From the NCBI RefSeq assembly GCF_035685805.1, contig NZ_DASSAB010000006.1, positions 40,179 through 104,178 of the forward strand: 64,000 bases of DNA, in the 5' to 3' direction. Within the stretch, counting starts at the first letter, position 1; each line of letters opens with the position of its first letter. The DNA is from Dyella_A sp035685805 (lineage in GTDB: Bacteria > Pseudomonadota > Gammaproteobacteria > Xanthomonadales > Rhodanobacteraceae). This document shows, piece by piece, positions 1-8,680 of this stretch. The notes beneath the pieces were generated by a model, which did not search any database, was not told the DNA's origin, and worked only from the letters and a program-made list of their open reading frames with translations. Position numbers and translations under genes: made by a program.

Positions 1-1
1 G

Positions 2-1369
2 TTCCACACGCTTGGCGGCTTCGACGCGCGCTACGCTCCTGCGTACTGCGAAGACATGGATATCTGCTTTGCCGCATGGCAGGCGGGACGTCGGGTGCTC
101 TACCAGCCGGAAAGCCTGGTCATCCATTGCGAAGGGGTCAGCTCCGGGCTGGACCCTTTCGCTGGCGTGAAGCAATACCAGGCCATCAATCGCGCCGCAT
201 TCCAGGACAAGTGGGGTACCTCCCTGGCACGACAGCCCCAGCCAGGCGCCCGGGTGGAGCAGGCGATCGAGCATCGATCCGGACGCCACATCCTGATCGT
301 GGACGCGCTCACCCCGGAGCCGACCCGAGACTCCGGCTCGCTGCGTCTGGTAAACATCATGCGGCTGCTGCGCGAGCAAGGCTGGCGGATCACCTTCATG
401 GCGGACAATCGCCGCGCGAGCGCCGCCAATATCCTCCAGCTCGGACGGCTCGGCGTCCATGTGTTGTGTGTGCCATGGGCACCCGCCCTGGCGCCGTGGC
501 TGGCAAAGAACGGGCATACGGTGGACGCAGTGATGCTTTGCCGGCACTACATTGCCGAGCCGCACCTCCCGCTGATCCGCCGCATCGCGCCGCAGGCGCG
601 GATCCTGTTCGACACGGTGGATCTGCATTTCCTCCGCGAGCAGCGTGCGGCGGAGCACGAGGGCAGTGCGGCCATGGCGCGACAGGCGAACGTTTCACAA
701 CAGCGCGAGCTGGCCCTCATAGCGGCCGCCGATGCCACCTTCGTGGTGAGCCCGGTGGAGCACGCCATGCTTCGTCAACGGCTCCCGGCCGCCCGGGTGG
801 AACTGCTTTCCAACGTGCATGAAATACATGGCCGGCTGGGCCCGTTCGCGGGACGTAGTGGACTGGTTTTCGTCGGAGGGTTCGGCCACACGCCGAACGT
901 GGACGCCGTCCATTGGCTGGTCGGCGAGATCATGCCCCTCATCCAGGCGGTCCGACCCGACATCGTGCTGCATCTCGTCGGGGACATGCCGGAGGTGGAG
1001 CGCGCCAGGATCTGCCGCCCGGGGGTGAGCATCCATGGCCGGGTCGAGGACCTGTCGCCGTGGATGCGCGACTGCCGCATCGCAGTGGCGCCTCTGCGTT
1101 TCGGCGCAGGCGTCAAGGGCAAGGTGAACATGGCGATGAGTTACGGCCTGCCCGTAGTCGCCACGACCATTGCCGCCGAAGGCATGCGCCTGAACCACGG
1201 CCGCGACGTGCTGTTGGCGGACGATGCTGGCGCGTTCGCAGAGGCGATCATCCGCCTTCACGACGACGAAGCCCTCTGGCAAACCCTTTCCGAGGGCGGC
1301 CTGGCGAATGTCAGGGCACACTTTTCCTTCGATGCCGCCCGCGAGACCTTGCGCCGCACGCTGGCGTGA
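2..1369 (+). CDS. GT2-GT4 fusion glycosyltransferase, 5' end outside window
   Basis: The reading frame is open from base 2, ahead of the first ATG at 56, so the gene starts before the window. The first residues (FDARYAPAYCEDMDICF) match the end of a GT2 domain, where an ED pair in this motif is the usual catalytic base region, followed by a tail of the RVLYQPESLVIH type. After a linker comes a GT4-type domain: a Rossmann-like N half, then the donor-site half with FVGGFGHTPNVDA, RFGAGVKGK and a glycine-proline-rich end. It is therefore the C-terminal part of a bifunctional transferase of the kind found in O-antigen and rhamnan-type clusters, presumably cytoplasmic. It lies upstream of etfB on the same strand with a 100-base gap. 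Donor and acceptor sugars cannot be read from the sequence. Confidence 0.85.
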   Translation, partial: FHTLGGFDARYAPAYCEDMDICFAAWQAGRRVLYQPESLVIHCEGVSSGLDPFAGVKQYQAINRAAFQDKWGTSLARQPQPGARVEQAIEHRSGRHILIVDALTPEPTRDSGSLRLVNIMRLLREQGWRITFMADNRRASAANILQLGRLGVHVLCVPWAPALAPWLAKNGHTVDAVMLCRHYIAEPHLPLIRRIAPQARILFDTVDLHFLREQRAAEHEGSAAMARQANVSQQRELALIAAADATFVVSPVEHAMLRQRLPAARVELLSNVHEIHGRLGPFAGRSGLVFVGGFGHTPNVDAVHWLVGEIMPLIQAVRPDIVLHLVGDMPEVERARICRPGVSIHGRVEDLSPWMRDCRIAVAPLRFGAGVKGKVNMAMSYGLPVVATTIAAEGMRLNHGRDVLLADDAGAFAEAIIRLHDDEALWQTLSEGGLANVRAHFSFDAARETLRRTLA

Positions 1370-1388
1370 GCCGGTGTAGGGGCGGTTC

Positions 1389-1418
1389 TTCATACATGCG
1401 TTTGCGGCCAAGGTAGAA
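1389..1418 (+). promoter_or_regulatory. candidate sigma70 promoter for etfBA
   Basis: TTCATA at 1389-1394 and TAGAAT at 1413-1418 are separated by 18 bases and lie 51 bases ahead of the etfB start. The -10 match is good and the -35 match is moderate. This is a reading by eye only. Confidence 0.35.
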
Positions 1419-1469
1419 TCAGGGTTTTCCCCGGGCCCGCAGGGCACCGCCAAGGCAAGGAACCCGCAG

Positions 1470-2216
1470 ATGAAGATTCTGGTCGGCTACAAGCGCGTCG
1501 TGGATTACAACGTACGCATCCAGGTCAAACCCGACGGCACCGGCGTGGTGACCGACGGCGTGAAGCTCTCCGCCAATCCGTTCGACGACATCGCGCTGGA
1601 AGAGGCGCTGCGCCTGCGCGAGAAGGGCGTGGCCGACGAGGTGGTGGTGGTTGGCATCGGTCCGGCGGACCTCACTGCCCACCTGCGCAACGGCCTGGCC
1701 ATGGGCGCGAACCGCGCCATTCACGTACAGACCGCCGACGCCGTGCAGCCGCTGACCGCCGCCCGGGTCTTCCTGAAGCTGATCGAGAAGGAGCAGCCGG
1801 GTCTGGTGATCCTCGGCAAGCAGGCGATCGATGACGACGCCAACCAGACCGGCCAGATGCTGGCCGCTCTGTGGGAGCGGCCACAGGCCACGTTTGCCAG
1901 CAAGGTCGAGATCGCCGATGGCAAGGCCATGGTCACGCGCGAGGTCGACGCGGGGCTGGAGCAGATCGAGGCCGAGCTGCCCGCCGTGATCACCACGGAC
2001 CTGCGCCTCAACGAACCGCGCTTCATCAAGCTGCCGGACATCATGAAGGCCAAATCCAAGCCGATCGACACGATCGACTTCGAGTCGCTTGGCGTGGCGT
2101 CGCATGACCACCTCACCACCACCCATTACGCGGCGCCGGAAAAGCGCAGCAAGGGAGTGATGGTGAAGGACGCCGCCGAACTGGTCGCCGCGCTGAAGCA
2201 GAAAGGTCTGCTTTAA
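1470..2216 (+). CDS. etfB: electron transfer flavoprotein, beta subunit
   Basis: EtfB pairs with EtfA to form the soluble heterodimer that carries electrons from acyl-CoA and other flavin dehydrogenases to ETF-ubiquinone oxidoreductase. The 248-residue protein has the usual family length. It begins with MKILVGYKRVVDYNVRIQV and carries the conserved N-terminal stretch NPFDDIALEEALRLREKG; the signature around VILGKQAIDDDANQTGQML supports the beta subunit. The start has an AAGGAA-like site about 10 bases upstream. EtfA follows after 86 bases, so the pair is presumably one transcript. In Xanthomonas this pair is one of the two conserved borders of the variable LPS locus, which matches what follows here. 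Confidence 0.96.
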   Translation: MKILVGYKRVVDYNVRIQVKPDGTGVVTDGVKLSANPFDDIALEEALRLREKGVADEVVVVGIGPADLTAHLRNGLAMGANRAIHVQTADAVQPLTAARVFLKLIEKEQPGLVILGKQAIDDDANQTGQMLAALWERPQATFASKVEIADGKAMVTREVDAGLEQIEAELPAVITTDLRLNEPRFIKLPDIMKAKSKPIDTIDFESLGVASHDHLTTTHYAAPEKRSKGVMVKDAAELVAALKQKGLL

Positions 2217-2226
2217 CCCCCGTATT

Positions 2227-2260
2227 CTCCCTTTCCCCGTCGGGAGAGGGTCGGGGTGAG
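2227..2260. repeat. REP-like palindromic element between etfB and etfA
   Basis: A GC-rich imperfect hairpin: CCCTTTCCC at 2229-2237 pairs with GGGAGAGGG at 2242-2250 with one mismatch and a four-base loop, followed by TCGGGGTGAG. Sequences of this form are common intergenic repeats in xanthomonads and relatives. No second copy was recognised in the window. It may stabilise or modulate the etfB-etfA message. Confidence 0.5.
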
Positions 2261-2302
2261 TGGCCACGCCACATTGCCCCCGCATCCACCGGAGAGAACC
2301 TC

Positions 2303-3247
2303 ATGAGCAAGATCCTCGTCATCGCCGAGCACCTGCACGGCAAGCTCAACCCCGCTACCGCGCGCGCCGTGAGCGCCGCCTCCGCCGTCAAGCCCGAGGC
2401 CATCGACGTGCTCGTGCTGGCCGACCAGGTCGATGCCGTCGCCGCCGAGGCCGCCAAGGTTGACGGCGTCACGCGCGTACTGACCGTCGCCCGTGTTGAA
2501 AACGCGCACCCGCTGGCTGCCGTATTGGCGCCGCAGGTGGCCAAAGCTGCGCAGGGGTACAGCCACGTGTTCGCCCCATCCACCACCTTCGGCAAGGATC
2601 TGGCGCCTCGCGTGGCGGCACTGCTGGGCGTGGCCCAGGTCAGCGACGTCATGAGTGTCGAGGGCGCACATACCTTCAAGCGCCCGATCTACGCCGGCAA
2701 CGCCATCGTCACGGTCGAGGCCGATGCGGCACACACCGTGGTGGCGACGATCCGTACCGCCTCGTGGTCGGCCGCCGGCAACGGCAGCAGCCCCGCACCG
2801 ATCGAGCCGCTGAGCATCGATGTCGCCCTGCCCTCGCACACCCGGTTCGTCGGCCTGCAGCAGGGCAGTAGCGACCGCCCGGACCTGCAGAGTGCCAGCA
2901 AGGTAGTCTCCGGCGGCCGCGGCGTCGGCTCGAAGGAAAACTTCGACATCATCTACACCTTCGCCGACAAGATCGGCGCCGCCGTGGGTGCGTCCCGCGC
3001 CGCAGTGGATGCCGGCTACTGCCCTAACGAAATGCAGGTGGGCCAGACCGGCAAGATCATCGCGCCGGAGCTGTACATGGCCATTGGCATTTCCGGTGCC
3101 ATCCAGCACCTCACCGGGATCAAGGACGCCGGCACCATCGTGGCGATCAACAAGGATGCGGAAGCGCCGATCTTCGAGATTGCGGACATCGGCCTTGTGG
3201 GTGACCTCTTCAAGATCCTGCCGGAGCTGGAAGCAAGCCTGGGCTGA
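2303..3247 (+). CDS. etfA: electron transfer flavoprotein, alpha subunit
   Basis: EtfA binds the FAD of the heterodimer. The 314-residue length is typical. The C-terminal FAD-binding domain is clear: SGGRGVGSKENF near residue 205, then VGQTGKIIAPELYMAIGISG, ending with the conserved AINKDAEAPIFEIADIGLVG and a short terminal helix. A GGAGAG ribosome site lies about 6 bases ahead of the ATG. It is the last conserved housekeeping gene before the polysaccharide locus begins at 3446. Confidence 0.97.
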   Translation: MSKILVIAEHLHGKLNPATARAVSAASAVKPEAIDVLVLADQVDAVAAEAAKVDGVTRVLTVARVENAHPLAAVLAPQVAKAAQGYSHVFAPSTTFGKDLAPRVAALLGVAQVSDVMSVEGAHTFKRPIYAGNAIVTVEADAAHTVVATIRTASWSAAGNGSSPAPIEPLSIDVALPSHTRFVGLQQGSSDRPDLQSASKVVSGGRGVGSKENFDIIYTFADKIGAAVGASRAAVDAGYCPNEMQVGQTGKIIAPELYMAIGISGAIQHLTGIKDAGTIVAINKDAEAPIFEIADIGLVGDLFKILPELEASLG

Positions 3248-3270
3248 TGGCCAGACGGCACGCCAGCTGC

Positions 3271-3292
3271 GGTCGGCGGCGCGTTGCCGACC
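3271..3292 (+). terminator. stem-loop after etfA
   Basis: GGTCGGC at 3271-3277 pairs with GCCGACC at 3286-3292 around an eight-base loop, 24 bases after the etfA stop. No T-run follows, so intrinsic termination is uncertain. Confidence 0.4.
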
Positions 3293-3445
3293 GATCAGGT
3301 CCGATCGAAGGTAGCCGGTGGGAGTCCGTCGTACGGCAGGTGGGGCGGGTTGTCTTAAACTAATGGGCTGACGGGTGCCCGATCAGAGCGCGCGGGTACT
3401 TCCGGGCATGAGGGAACCACGCGACATGCCACCGGAGGACAAGCA

Positions 3446-4267
3446 ATGCAGAGGGCGCTCATCACCGGTGCGAACGGGTTTCTTGCACAAACGCTCCTGG
3501 CGGCTCTACCCGCGGACTACCAGGCCTTCGCCCTCGTACGAGCACAACCCGCGGCCCATACGCGAGCAATACGGACGTTCGACTCGCTGGACGTGTTGAT
3601 CCGGGAGACCCCCGCCGTCGACGTGGTTTTCCACCTTGCCGCCTGTATCCCGCCGGACCATGACAAGCCAAACGCGGAGTTGTTGAGAAGCAACGTCGAC
3701 CTCGTGTCTCGTCTGGTCCAGGCCTATCCTGAGGCCAGGCACGTGTATGCCTCCTCCGTGGCTGTCTATGGCACTCCCGCGAGCCTGCCGGTCGCGCTTG
3801 ATGCGGCGCCCATCGGCGCGAGTCGGTACGGGCTGGCGAAGCTGGCCGGTGAATGCGTGGCACGGCAGGCGGCGAGCCATGCGGCGATCCGGTTCGCGTC
3901 GATCATCGGCACCGGCATGCGTCCCGGCAGCTTTATTCCTGCCGCCGTCGCGGGCGCCAAGGCGGGTCGGATCATGCTTCGGGGAGATGGAACCCGGCTG
4001 CAGAACTATGTGGACGTCGGCGATGCTGCACACATGTGCCTGCTTGCCGCGTCGATGCCTGGATCGTTTGTCGGGCACGGTATTGGTGAACGTTCGCACA
4101 GCAACCTGGAAGTGGCGAAGCTGCTCGCCGATCTGACCGGAGCATCGGTGGTGAAAGAAGGTGTCGATCACAGCCCGTCCTTTGAATACGCGCAGGACAC
4201 GTTCAGCCGGAGCGTGACCACGCGCGTCAGCCTGAAGGAAACCCTCGCCCGGATGATCGCCGCATGA
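3446..4267 (+). CDS. NAD-dependent epimerase/dehydratase (extended SDR)
   Basis: This 273-residue protein is an extended short-chain dehydrogenase of the nucleotide-sugar epimerase/dehydratase type. The NAD-binding motif TGANGFLA lies at residues 7-14, the catalytic serine region ASSVAVYG near 108-115, and the catalytic pair is YGLAK near 131-135. A GGAGG ribosome site stands 7 bases before the ATG. It opens a run of five genes linked by overlapping stops and starts; its stop shares ATGA with the next gene. It probably changes the sugar ring (epimerisation, reduction or dehydration) of an activated sugar made in this cluster. It is short for a 4,6-dehydratase, so a reductase or epimerase is more likely. 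The exact substrate is unknown. Confidence 0.85.
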   Translation: MQRALITGANGFLAQTLLAALPADYQAFALVRAQPAAHTRAIRTFDSLDVLIRETPAVDVVFHLAACIPPDHDKPNAELLRSNVDLVSRLVQAYPEARHVYASSVAVYGTPASLPVALDAAPIGASRYGLAKLAGECVARQAASHAAIRFASIIGTGMRPGSFIPAAVAGAKAGRIMLRGDGTRLQNYVDVGDAAHMCLLAASMPGSFVGHGIGERSHSNLEVAKLLADLTGASVVKEGVDHSPSFEYAQDTFSRSVTTRVSLKETLARMIAA

Positions 4268-5229
4268 AGTCCATCATCGTGACCGGAATCGGCGGAGTGG
4301 TAGGCCAGGGCATCCTGCGCAACATCCGCAACATGGCGCTGGATCTCCAGATCATCGGCGTGAACGTGGAGCGGATCAGCGCAGGGAACCATCTTTGCGA
4401 TCACGTCCATGAGGTTCCGTTCGCCTATGACCCGGGTTACGTCCAGGCAATCCAGCAGGTGGAACGCGATCATGACGCCGGACTGATCTTGCCGAGCACC
4501 GACTACGAGGCTTACTACCTGTCCCTGCACCGCGACGAGCTTCAGAGCAGAGTGGCTGTATCACCAGCGCAGACCGTGGGTTTCTGCCTGGACAAGTTCG
4601 TCAACTTTCAGCGTTTCGAGGAGGCCGGCGTCGCCTTTGCCGCCTCCTGCCTTCCGTCGGAATACCGGGGCCAGTTCGCCAAGACCGTGGTCAAGCCGCG
4701 CGAAGGTCGAGGGTCGCGGAACATCTATGTGGATCCTCCCGCACCGTCCGGATTCGACGACACCTACGTCGTGCAGGAGTACCTCGACGGACCCGAACTC
4801 ACCACGACCTTTTATGTGAAGCAGGATGGCTCGCTGCACGGCTTCATCACGCTGGAGCGCCATCTCGAACAAGGGAACACAAGCCGCTGCGAAGTCGTCG
4901 TCGAGCACGATCAGGAGCTGGCGCTGTTGCTGGACAAGATGCTCCGCGCATTCCCGTTCCGCGGATCGTGCAACATACAGAGCCGCGTGACGCCGCGCGG
5001 GATCGTGCCTTTCGAGATCAATTGCCGCATTTCGGGCACAAACTCCGTCCGGTCGCAGTTCGGTTTCCCGGATGTCGCCTACGCGGTCAGGGAGCTCCTT
5101 TTGGGTGAACCATTGCCGGAGCCGCGGATTACCCGTGGCAGCGCCCTGCGCGTCATGATGGACGTGATCTACCCAGGCCTGTCGCTGGCCGACATCCGCG
5201 ACCGCTCCGACAGCTTCAGGATCAGCTGA
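4264..5229 (+). CDS. ATP-grasp ligase-like protein
   Basis: The 321-residue protein starts with a Rossmann-like pre-ATP-grasp domain (TGIGGVVGQGILRNI). An ATP-grasp fold follows: KPREGRGSRNI at 144-154 is the nucleotide loop, VQEYLDGPE at 170-178 precedes the adenine pocket, and PFEINCRISG at 249-258 holds the metal-binding E and N. It resembles the CarB-like ATP-grasp proteins that occur in surface-polysaccharide clusters. Family members join a carboxylate to an amine or thiol through an acyl-phosphate. Here it lies between an SDR and a HAD protein, overlapping both, so ligation of an acyl or amino-acid group to a sugar made in the cluster is a reasonable but untested inference. Confidence 0.8.
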   Translation: MKSIIVTGIGGVVGQGILRNIRNMALDLQIIGVNVERISAGNHLCDHVHEVPFAYDPGYVQAIQQVERDHDAGLILPSTDYEAYYLSLHRDELQSRVAVSPAQTVGFCLDKFVNFQRFEEAGVAFAASCLPSEYRGQFAKTVVKPREGRGSRNIYVDPPAPSGFDDTYVVQEYLDGPELTTTFYVKQDGSLHGFITLERHLEQGNTSRCEVVVEHDQELALLLDKMLRAFPFRGSCNIQSRVTPRGIVPFEINCRISGTNSVRSQFGFPDVAYAVRELLLGEPLPEPRITRGSALRVMMDVIYPGLSLADIRDRSDSFRIS

Positions 5230-5870
5230 TGGCCATCAAGGCGCTATTCCTGGACGCGGCGAACACACTCGTGCACAAGCCTGCGCTTTATCCAAGCATG
5301 GCCGAGGTGCTCAAGCGTCACGGTGTGCAGGTAGACCTCGATGTCCTGCTGCGGCAGCACCGGTTCCTGTCCGAGGCGAAGTCGTTCCCCGACCGGACGT
5401 CGCGCGAGTTCTACGACGAGTTCAACAGCGAGCTGCTGCGGTCACTCGGTGTACTGCCGAAGCGCGAGCTGCTGGACGAACTCTTCGGCGCCTGCAGTTA
5501 CCTGCCGTGGCGCCCGTTCGACGATGTTGCGGACCTCACGGTGCTCGATGTCCCGCTGGGCGTGCTTTCCAACTGGAACACGCAGCTGTCGGACACACTG
5601 GCCTTGATTCCTGATCTCCAATTCAGCTGGGTCCTTGGCTCGGAGCAGATCGGGCTGCGCAAGCCGGCGCCTGCGTTCTTCGAGCGCATGCTGGACGCCG
5701 CTGCGCTTGAAGCAAGCGAAATCGCCTACATCGGCGATTCGATGCGGCTGGACGTCGAACCGGCCCTGAGCATGGGCATCCGTGCAGCGCTCATCGACAG
5801 GGACAATCTCTATCCTCATGCAAATGTCCCCCGCATCACTTCCCTCAGCCAGGTCGTGACGCTGCTATGA
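5229..5870 (+). CDS. HAD superfamily hydrolase-like protein
   Basis: A 213-residue HAD-fold protein. Motif I is FLDAANTL (nucleophile Asp9), motif III is GLRKP with Lys145, and motif IV is GDSMRLD at 169-175. The second aspartate of the usual DxD phosphatase motif is replaced by Ala11, as in dehalogenase-like members, so ordinary phosphatase activity is doubtful. The start shares one base with the preceding stop (TGATG), and the stop overlaps the next start by four bases. It is translationally coupled to the ATP-grasp ligase before it and the acyltransferase after it, which points to a shared small-molecule pathway rather than general metabolism. Confidence 0.82.
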   Translation: MAIKALFLDAANTLVHKPALYPSMAEVLKRHGVQVDLDVLLRQHRFLSEAKSFPDRTSREFYDEFNSELLRSLGVLPKRELLDELFGACSYLPWRPFDDVADLTVLDVPLGVLSNWNTQLSDTLALIPDLQFSWVLGSEQIGLRKPAPAFFERMLDAAALEASEIAYIGDSMRLDVEPALSMGIRAALIDRDNLYPHANVPRITSLSQVVTLL

Positions 5871-6508
5871 AACGACTTGCCATCGTCGGTGCTGGCGACC
5901 TGGGCATCCAGATCGCCCACCATGCCTGCGCTACTGGACAATGGAAGCTGGCAGGCTTTTTCGACGACACGAGGCAGCCAGGCAGTCAGGTCGCCGACGC
6001 GCAGGTGCTCGGTGGCGTCAAAGATGTCGCCGCTGCCCATGCCGGCGGTGCATTTGATGCACTGATTGTGGCGATCGGTTACCGGCACCTTGCAGCAAGG
6101 AGCCGGATCTTCGAGCAGTTCGAGGGCCGGATTCCCTTTGCGACCGTTATTCACCCCTCTGCCATCGTCGATCCGACCTGCCGTATTGGTCCCGGCTCAG
6201 TGATCTACCCTGGTTGTGTCCTGGACATGGGCGTCACCATTGACGCGAACGTGGTGGTGAATGTGGGGTGCGTCATCGCGCACGACAGCCACGTGGGTCG
6301 CGGCTGCTTTCTCTCACCGGGCGTCAGGCTCGCCGGGTTCGTGCGCATCGCGCCGGCCTCGACGCTGGGCATCGGGACAGTCGTGATCGACAACGTGACC
6401 GTAGGCAGTGGGATCCGCACTGGTGCAGGGGCCGTTGTCATTGCGTCCATCGCCGATCCGGGGCTCTACGTCGGTGTTCCGGCCATACACAAGAGGGCCT
6501 CCGCATGA
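5867..6508 (+). CDS. NeuD/PglD-type sugar N- or O-acyltransferase
   Basis: The 213-residue protein has the two-part architecture of the NeuD/PglD family: an N-terminal nucleotide-binding Rossmann domain (VGAGDLGIQIAHH, residues 7-19) and a C-terminal left-handed beta-helix of hexapeptide repeats starting near HPSAI at 96. NVGCVIAHDSHVG at 132-144 places His139 where PglD has its catalytic histidine. Relatives acylate 4-amino nucleotide sugars (PglD) or sialic acid (NeuD). Because WecE, encoded just downstream, should make a 4-amino-4,6-dideoxy sugar, N-acylation of that amine is the leading idea. It overlaps genes on both sides by four bases. Confidence 0.85.
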   Translation: MKRLAIVGAGDLGIQIAHHACATGQWKLAGFFDDTRQPGSQVADAQVLGGVKDVAAAHAGGAFDALIVAIGYRHLAARSRIFEQFEGRIPFATVIHPSAIVDPTCRIGPGSVIYPGCVLDMGVTIDANVVVNVGCVIAHDSHVGRGCFLSPGVRLAGFVRIAPASTLGIGTVVIDNVTVGSGIRTGAGAVVIASIADPGLYVGVPAIHKRASA

Positions 6509-7479
6509 GCGGGTCGCGCGCCACGCTGTCGCTCGTTGTGCCGGTTTTCTTCGAGGAGGACTGCATTGTCCAGTTCCTCAAGGAGACGGGCGAGGTGCTG
6601 CAGACGATCGACATGGACTACGAGTACGTGTTTGTCGATGACGGCAGCAAGGACCGCACGATCGAGCTGATCCGCTCGCTTGCCCACGACGATCATCGGA
6701 TCAAGCTGATCGAGTTTTCCTACAACCACGGCAAGCAGGCGGCGGTCACTGCGGGGATCGAGCATGCGACCGGCGACTATCTCCTCTACATGGACCCCGA
6801 CCTGCAGGATCCGCCCGAGGAAATACCGCGTTTCATCGCGGAGATATCCAAAGGCTACGACCTGGTCATGGGCGTGCGGCGGGCCAAGATGGACAGTTTC
6901 GCCAACCGCCTGTTCTCCCGACTGTTCTGGTGGGTGCTGGAGCGGTTCACCGGCCTGGCGATACCGCGAGGGCTGGCGGTGATGCGCATTTTCAATCGGC
7001 GGTTTGCCGACCAGTTCCTGCTCTACCGCGAGCAGAACCGCTTCATCGAGGGCATTTTCCTGCACATCGGCATGCACGCCTCGACCCTGGTCATCGACCA
7101 GCGTGAACGCTTTGCGGGCACGTCGAAGTTCAACTTCAGGCGCAAGATGCGCCTCGCACTCGACGCAATACTCGACTTTTCAGAGCTGCCGCTGAAAGTG
7201 GCAGTAAAGCTGGGCGCCATGACGTCGTGCCTCGGCGTTCTCGCGGTGCTGGTGGTGATCGCACTCAAGCTGACGATGGTTGATTTCCAGGCAGGTTGGC
7301 CCTCGCTGTTGAGCCTGCTCATGCTCGGGTTTGGCGCGCAGTTGTTCTTCATCGGCATTGCCGCCCTCTACATCGGCCGGATTTATCGCGAGACCAAGCA
7401 ACGCCCGCTCTACTCGATCCGCCGTACCACCAACCTTCAGCCAAGTGCGACGAAGACCGGTCCAGCGCCGCTCCCCTGA
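6505..7479 (+). CDS. polyprenyl-phosphate GT2 glycosyltransferase (ArnC/GtrB/DPM1-like)
   Basis: The ATG at 6505 overlaps the preceding stop as ATGA, which fixes the start although the frame is open further upstream; the product is 324 residues. It has a GT2 domain (LVVPVFFEE at 10-18, DDGS at 45-48, DPDLQDPP at 97-104) and two C-terminal membrane segments near 231-255 and 268-293. This is the layout of ArnC, GtrB and DPM1-like enzymes, which move a sugar from a nucleotide donor to undecaprenyl or dolichyl phosphate at the inner membrane. With WecE next and a GT-C-like protein further on, it probably loads the 4-amino sugar for later transfer in the periplasm. Confidence 0.9.
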   Translation: MSGSRATLSLVVPVFFEEDCIVQFLKETGEVLQTIDMDYEYVFVDDGSKDRTIELIRSLAHDDHRIKLIEFSYNHGKQAAVTAGIEHATGDYLLYMDPDLQDPPEEIPRFIAEISKGYDLVMGVRRAKMDSFANRLFSRLFWWVLERFTGLAIPRGLAVMRIFNRRFADQFLLYREQNRFIEGIFLHIGMHASTLVIDQRERFAGTSKFNFRRKMRLALDAILDFSELPLKVAVKLGAMTSCLGVLAVLVVIALKLTMVDFQAGWPSLLSLLMLGFGAQLFFIGIAALYIGRIYRETKQRPLYSIRRTTNLQPSATKTGPAPLP

Positions 7480-7524
7480 CCTGCGGCGACGGCTGCGGAA
7501 TCCCCTCTCCATGCGAGCACTTCG

Positions 7525-8661
7525 ATGATCCCCTTCAACAAGCCGTTCATGACCGGCCAGGAACTCGACTACATCGTGCAGGCGCACGCGAACGGCCATC
7601 TTTCGGGTGATGGCCCCTTTACCAGGCGCTGCAGTGCCTGGCTCGAGCGGGAAATCGGGTCACGCAAGGCGCTGCTGACTCACTCGTGCACTGCCGCGCT
7701 GGAGATGGCGGCGATCCTGCTGGACCTGAAGGAAGGAGACGAGGTGATCATGCCCTCCTATACCTTCGTCTCCACAGCGAACGCGTTTGTGCTCCGCGGC
7801 GCAGTGCCGGTTTTCGTGGATATCCGTCCCGATACGTTCAACATCGACGAGACCCTCGTCGAGCAGGCGATCACCTCTCGCACGAAGGCAATCTGTGTCG
7901 TGCACTACGCGGGAGTGGCGTGCGAAATGGACACGATCATGTCCATCGCCCGACGTCATGGGCTGAAGGTCGTGGAAGATGCTGCGCAGGCCATCTTTTC
8001 CACCTACAAAGGGCGACCCCTCGGGAGTATCGGAGACCTGGCCGCGCTCAGCTTCCACGAAACGAAGAACGTTATTTCGGGTGAAGGCGGCGCGCTGCTC
8101 GTCAACGACGCCGCCCTCGTAGAGCGGGCGGAAATCATTCGGGAGAAGGGCACCAACCGCAGCAAGTTCTTCCGTGGTCAGGTAGACAAGTACACCTGGG
8201 TGGATGTGGGCTCGTCCTATCTTCCGAGCGAACTGATCGCGGCGTTTCTGGCGGCACAGCTGGAACAGGGCAAGGCCATTACAGACCGCCGCCTGCAGAT
8301 CTGGGATCGCTATCACGAGTGGGCCGCGCCGCTGGAGGAAGAAGGTCTGCTCAGGCGACCGGTGGTTCCGAAGGACTGCACTCACAACGCACACATGTAC
8401 TACCTGGTGTTGAACAGCCTGGACGAACGCACTGCCTTCATCGAGAGCATGAAGTCCGAGGGCATTGGGACGGTATTCCACTACATCCCGCTGCACAGCT
8501 CGCCCGCCGGCAGGACCTTCGGGAGGTGCTCGGGCACGCTGCCTTACACCGACGCTCTGAGCGAGCGGCTTGTCCGGCTGCCCCTGTGGGTGGGACTGGA
8601 AGAACATCAGAGCCGCGTGATGGATCGCGCCCACGCCGCGCTCGCGGCGCAGAAGCAATGA
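7525..8661 (+). CDS. wecE: dTDP-4-amino-4,6-dideoxygalactose transaminase
   Basis: A PLP enzyme of the DegT/DnrJ/EryC1/StrS family that converts dTDP-4-keto-6-deoxyglucose to dTDP-4-amino-4,6-dideoxygalactose (Fuc4N) with glutamate. The 378-residue protein closely follows E. coli WecE/RffA as I recall it: N-terminal MIPFN, LSGDGPFTRRC, PSYTFVSTANAFVLRGA and HYAGVACEMDTIM, and the PLP lysine in FHETKN (Lys181). REKGTNRSKFFRGQVDKYTW is also a WecE-type block. Its substrate is the product of RfbB, whose gene lies in this window at 34643. It follows the GT2 gene after 45 bases in the same orientation. In enteric bacteria the product feeds enterobacterial common antigen; no ECA polymerisation genes are seen here. 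Confidence 0.93.
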   Translation: MIPFNKPFMTGQELDYIVQAHANGHLSGDGPFTRRCSAWLEREIGSRKALLTHSCTAALEMAAILLDLKEGDEVIMPSYTFVSTANAFVLRGAVPVFVDIRPDTFNIDETLVEQAITSRTKAICVVHYAGVACEMDTIMSIARRHGLKVVEDAAQAIFSTYKGRPLGSIGDLAALSFHETKNVISGEGGALLVNDAALVERAEIIREKGTNRSKFFRGQVDKYTWVDVGSSYLPSELIAAFLAAQLEQGKAITDRRLQIWDRYHEWAAPLEEEGLLRRPVVPKDCTHNAHMYYLVLNSLDERTAFIESMKSEGIGTVFHYIPLHSSPAGRTFGRCSGTLPYTDALSERLVRLPLWVGLEEHQSRVMDRAHAALAAQKQ

Positions 8662-8680
8662 GTTCGGCGGCATACGCCGG

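Noticed and set aside
3248..3445. JUMPstart/ops element upstream of the polysaccharide arm
   Set aside because: No GGCGGTAGC-type core was found before the SDR gene or before metB.
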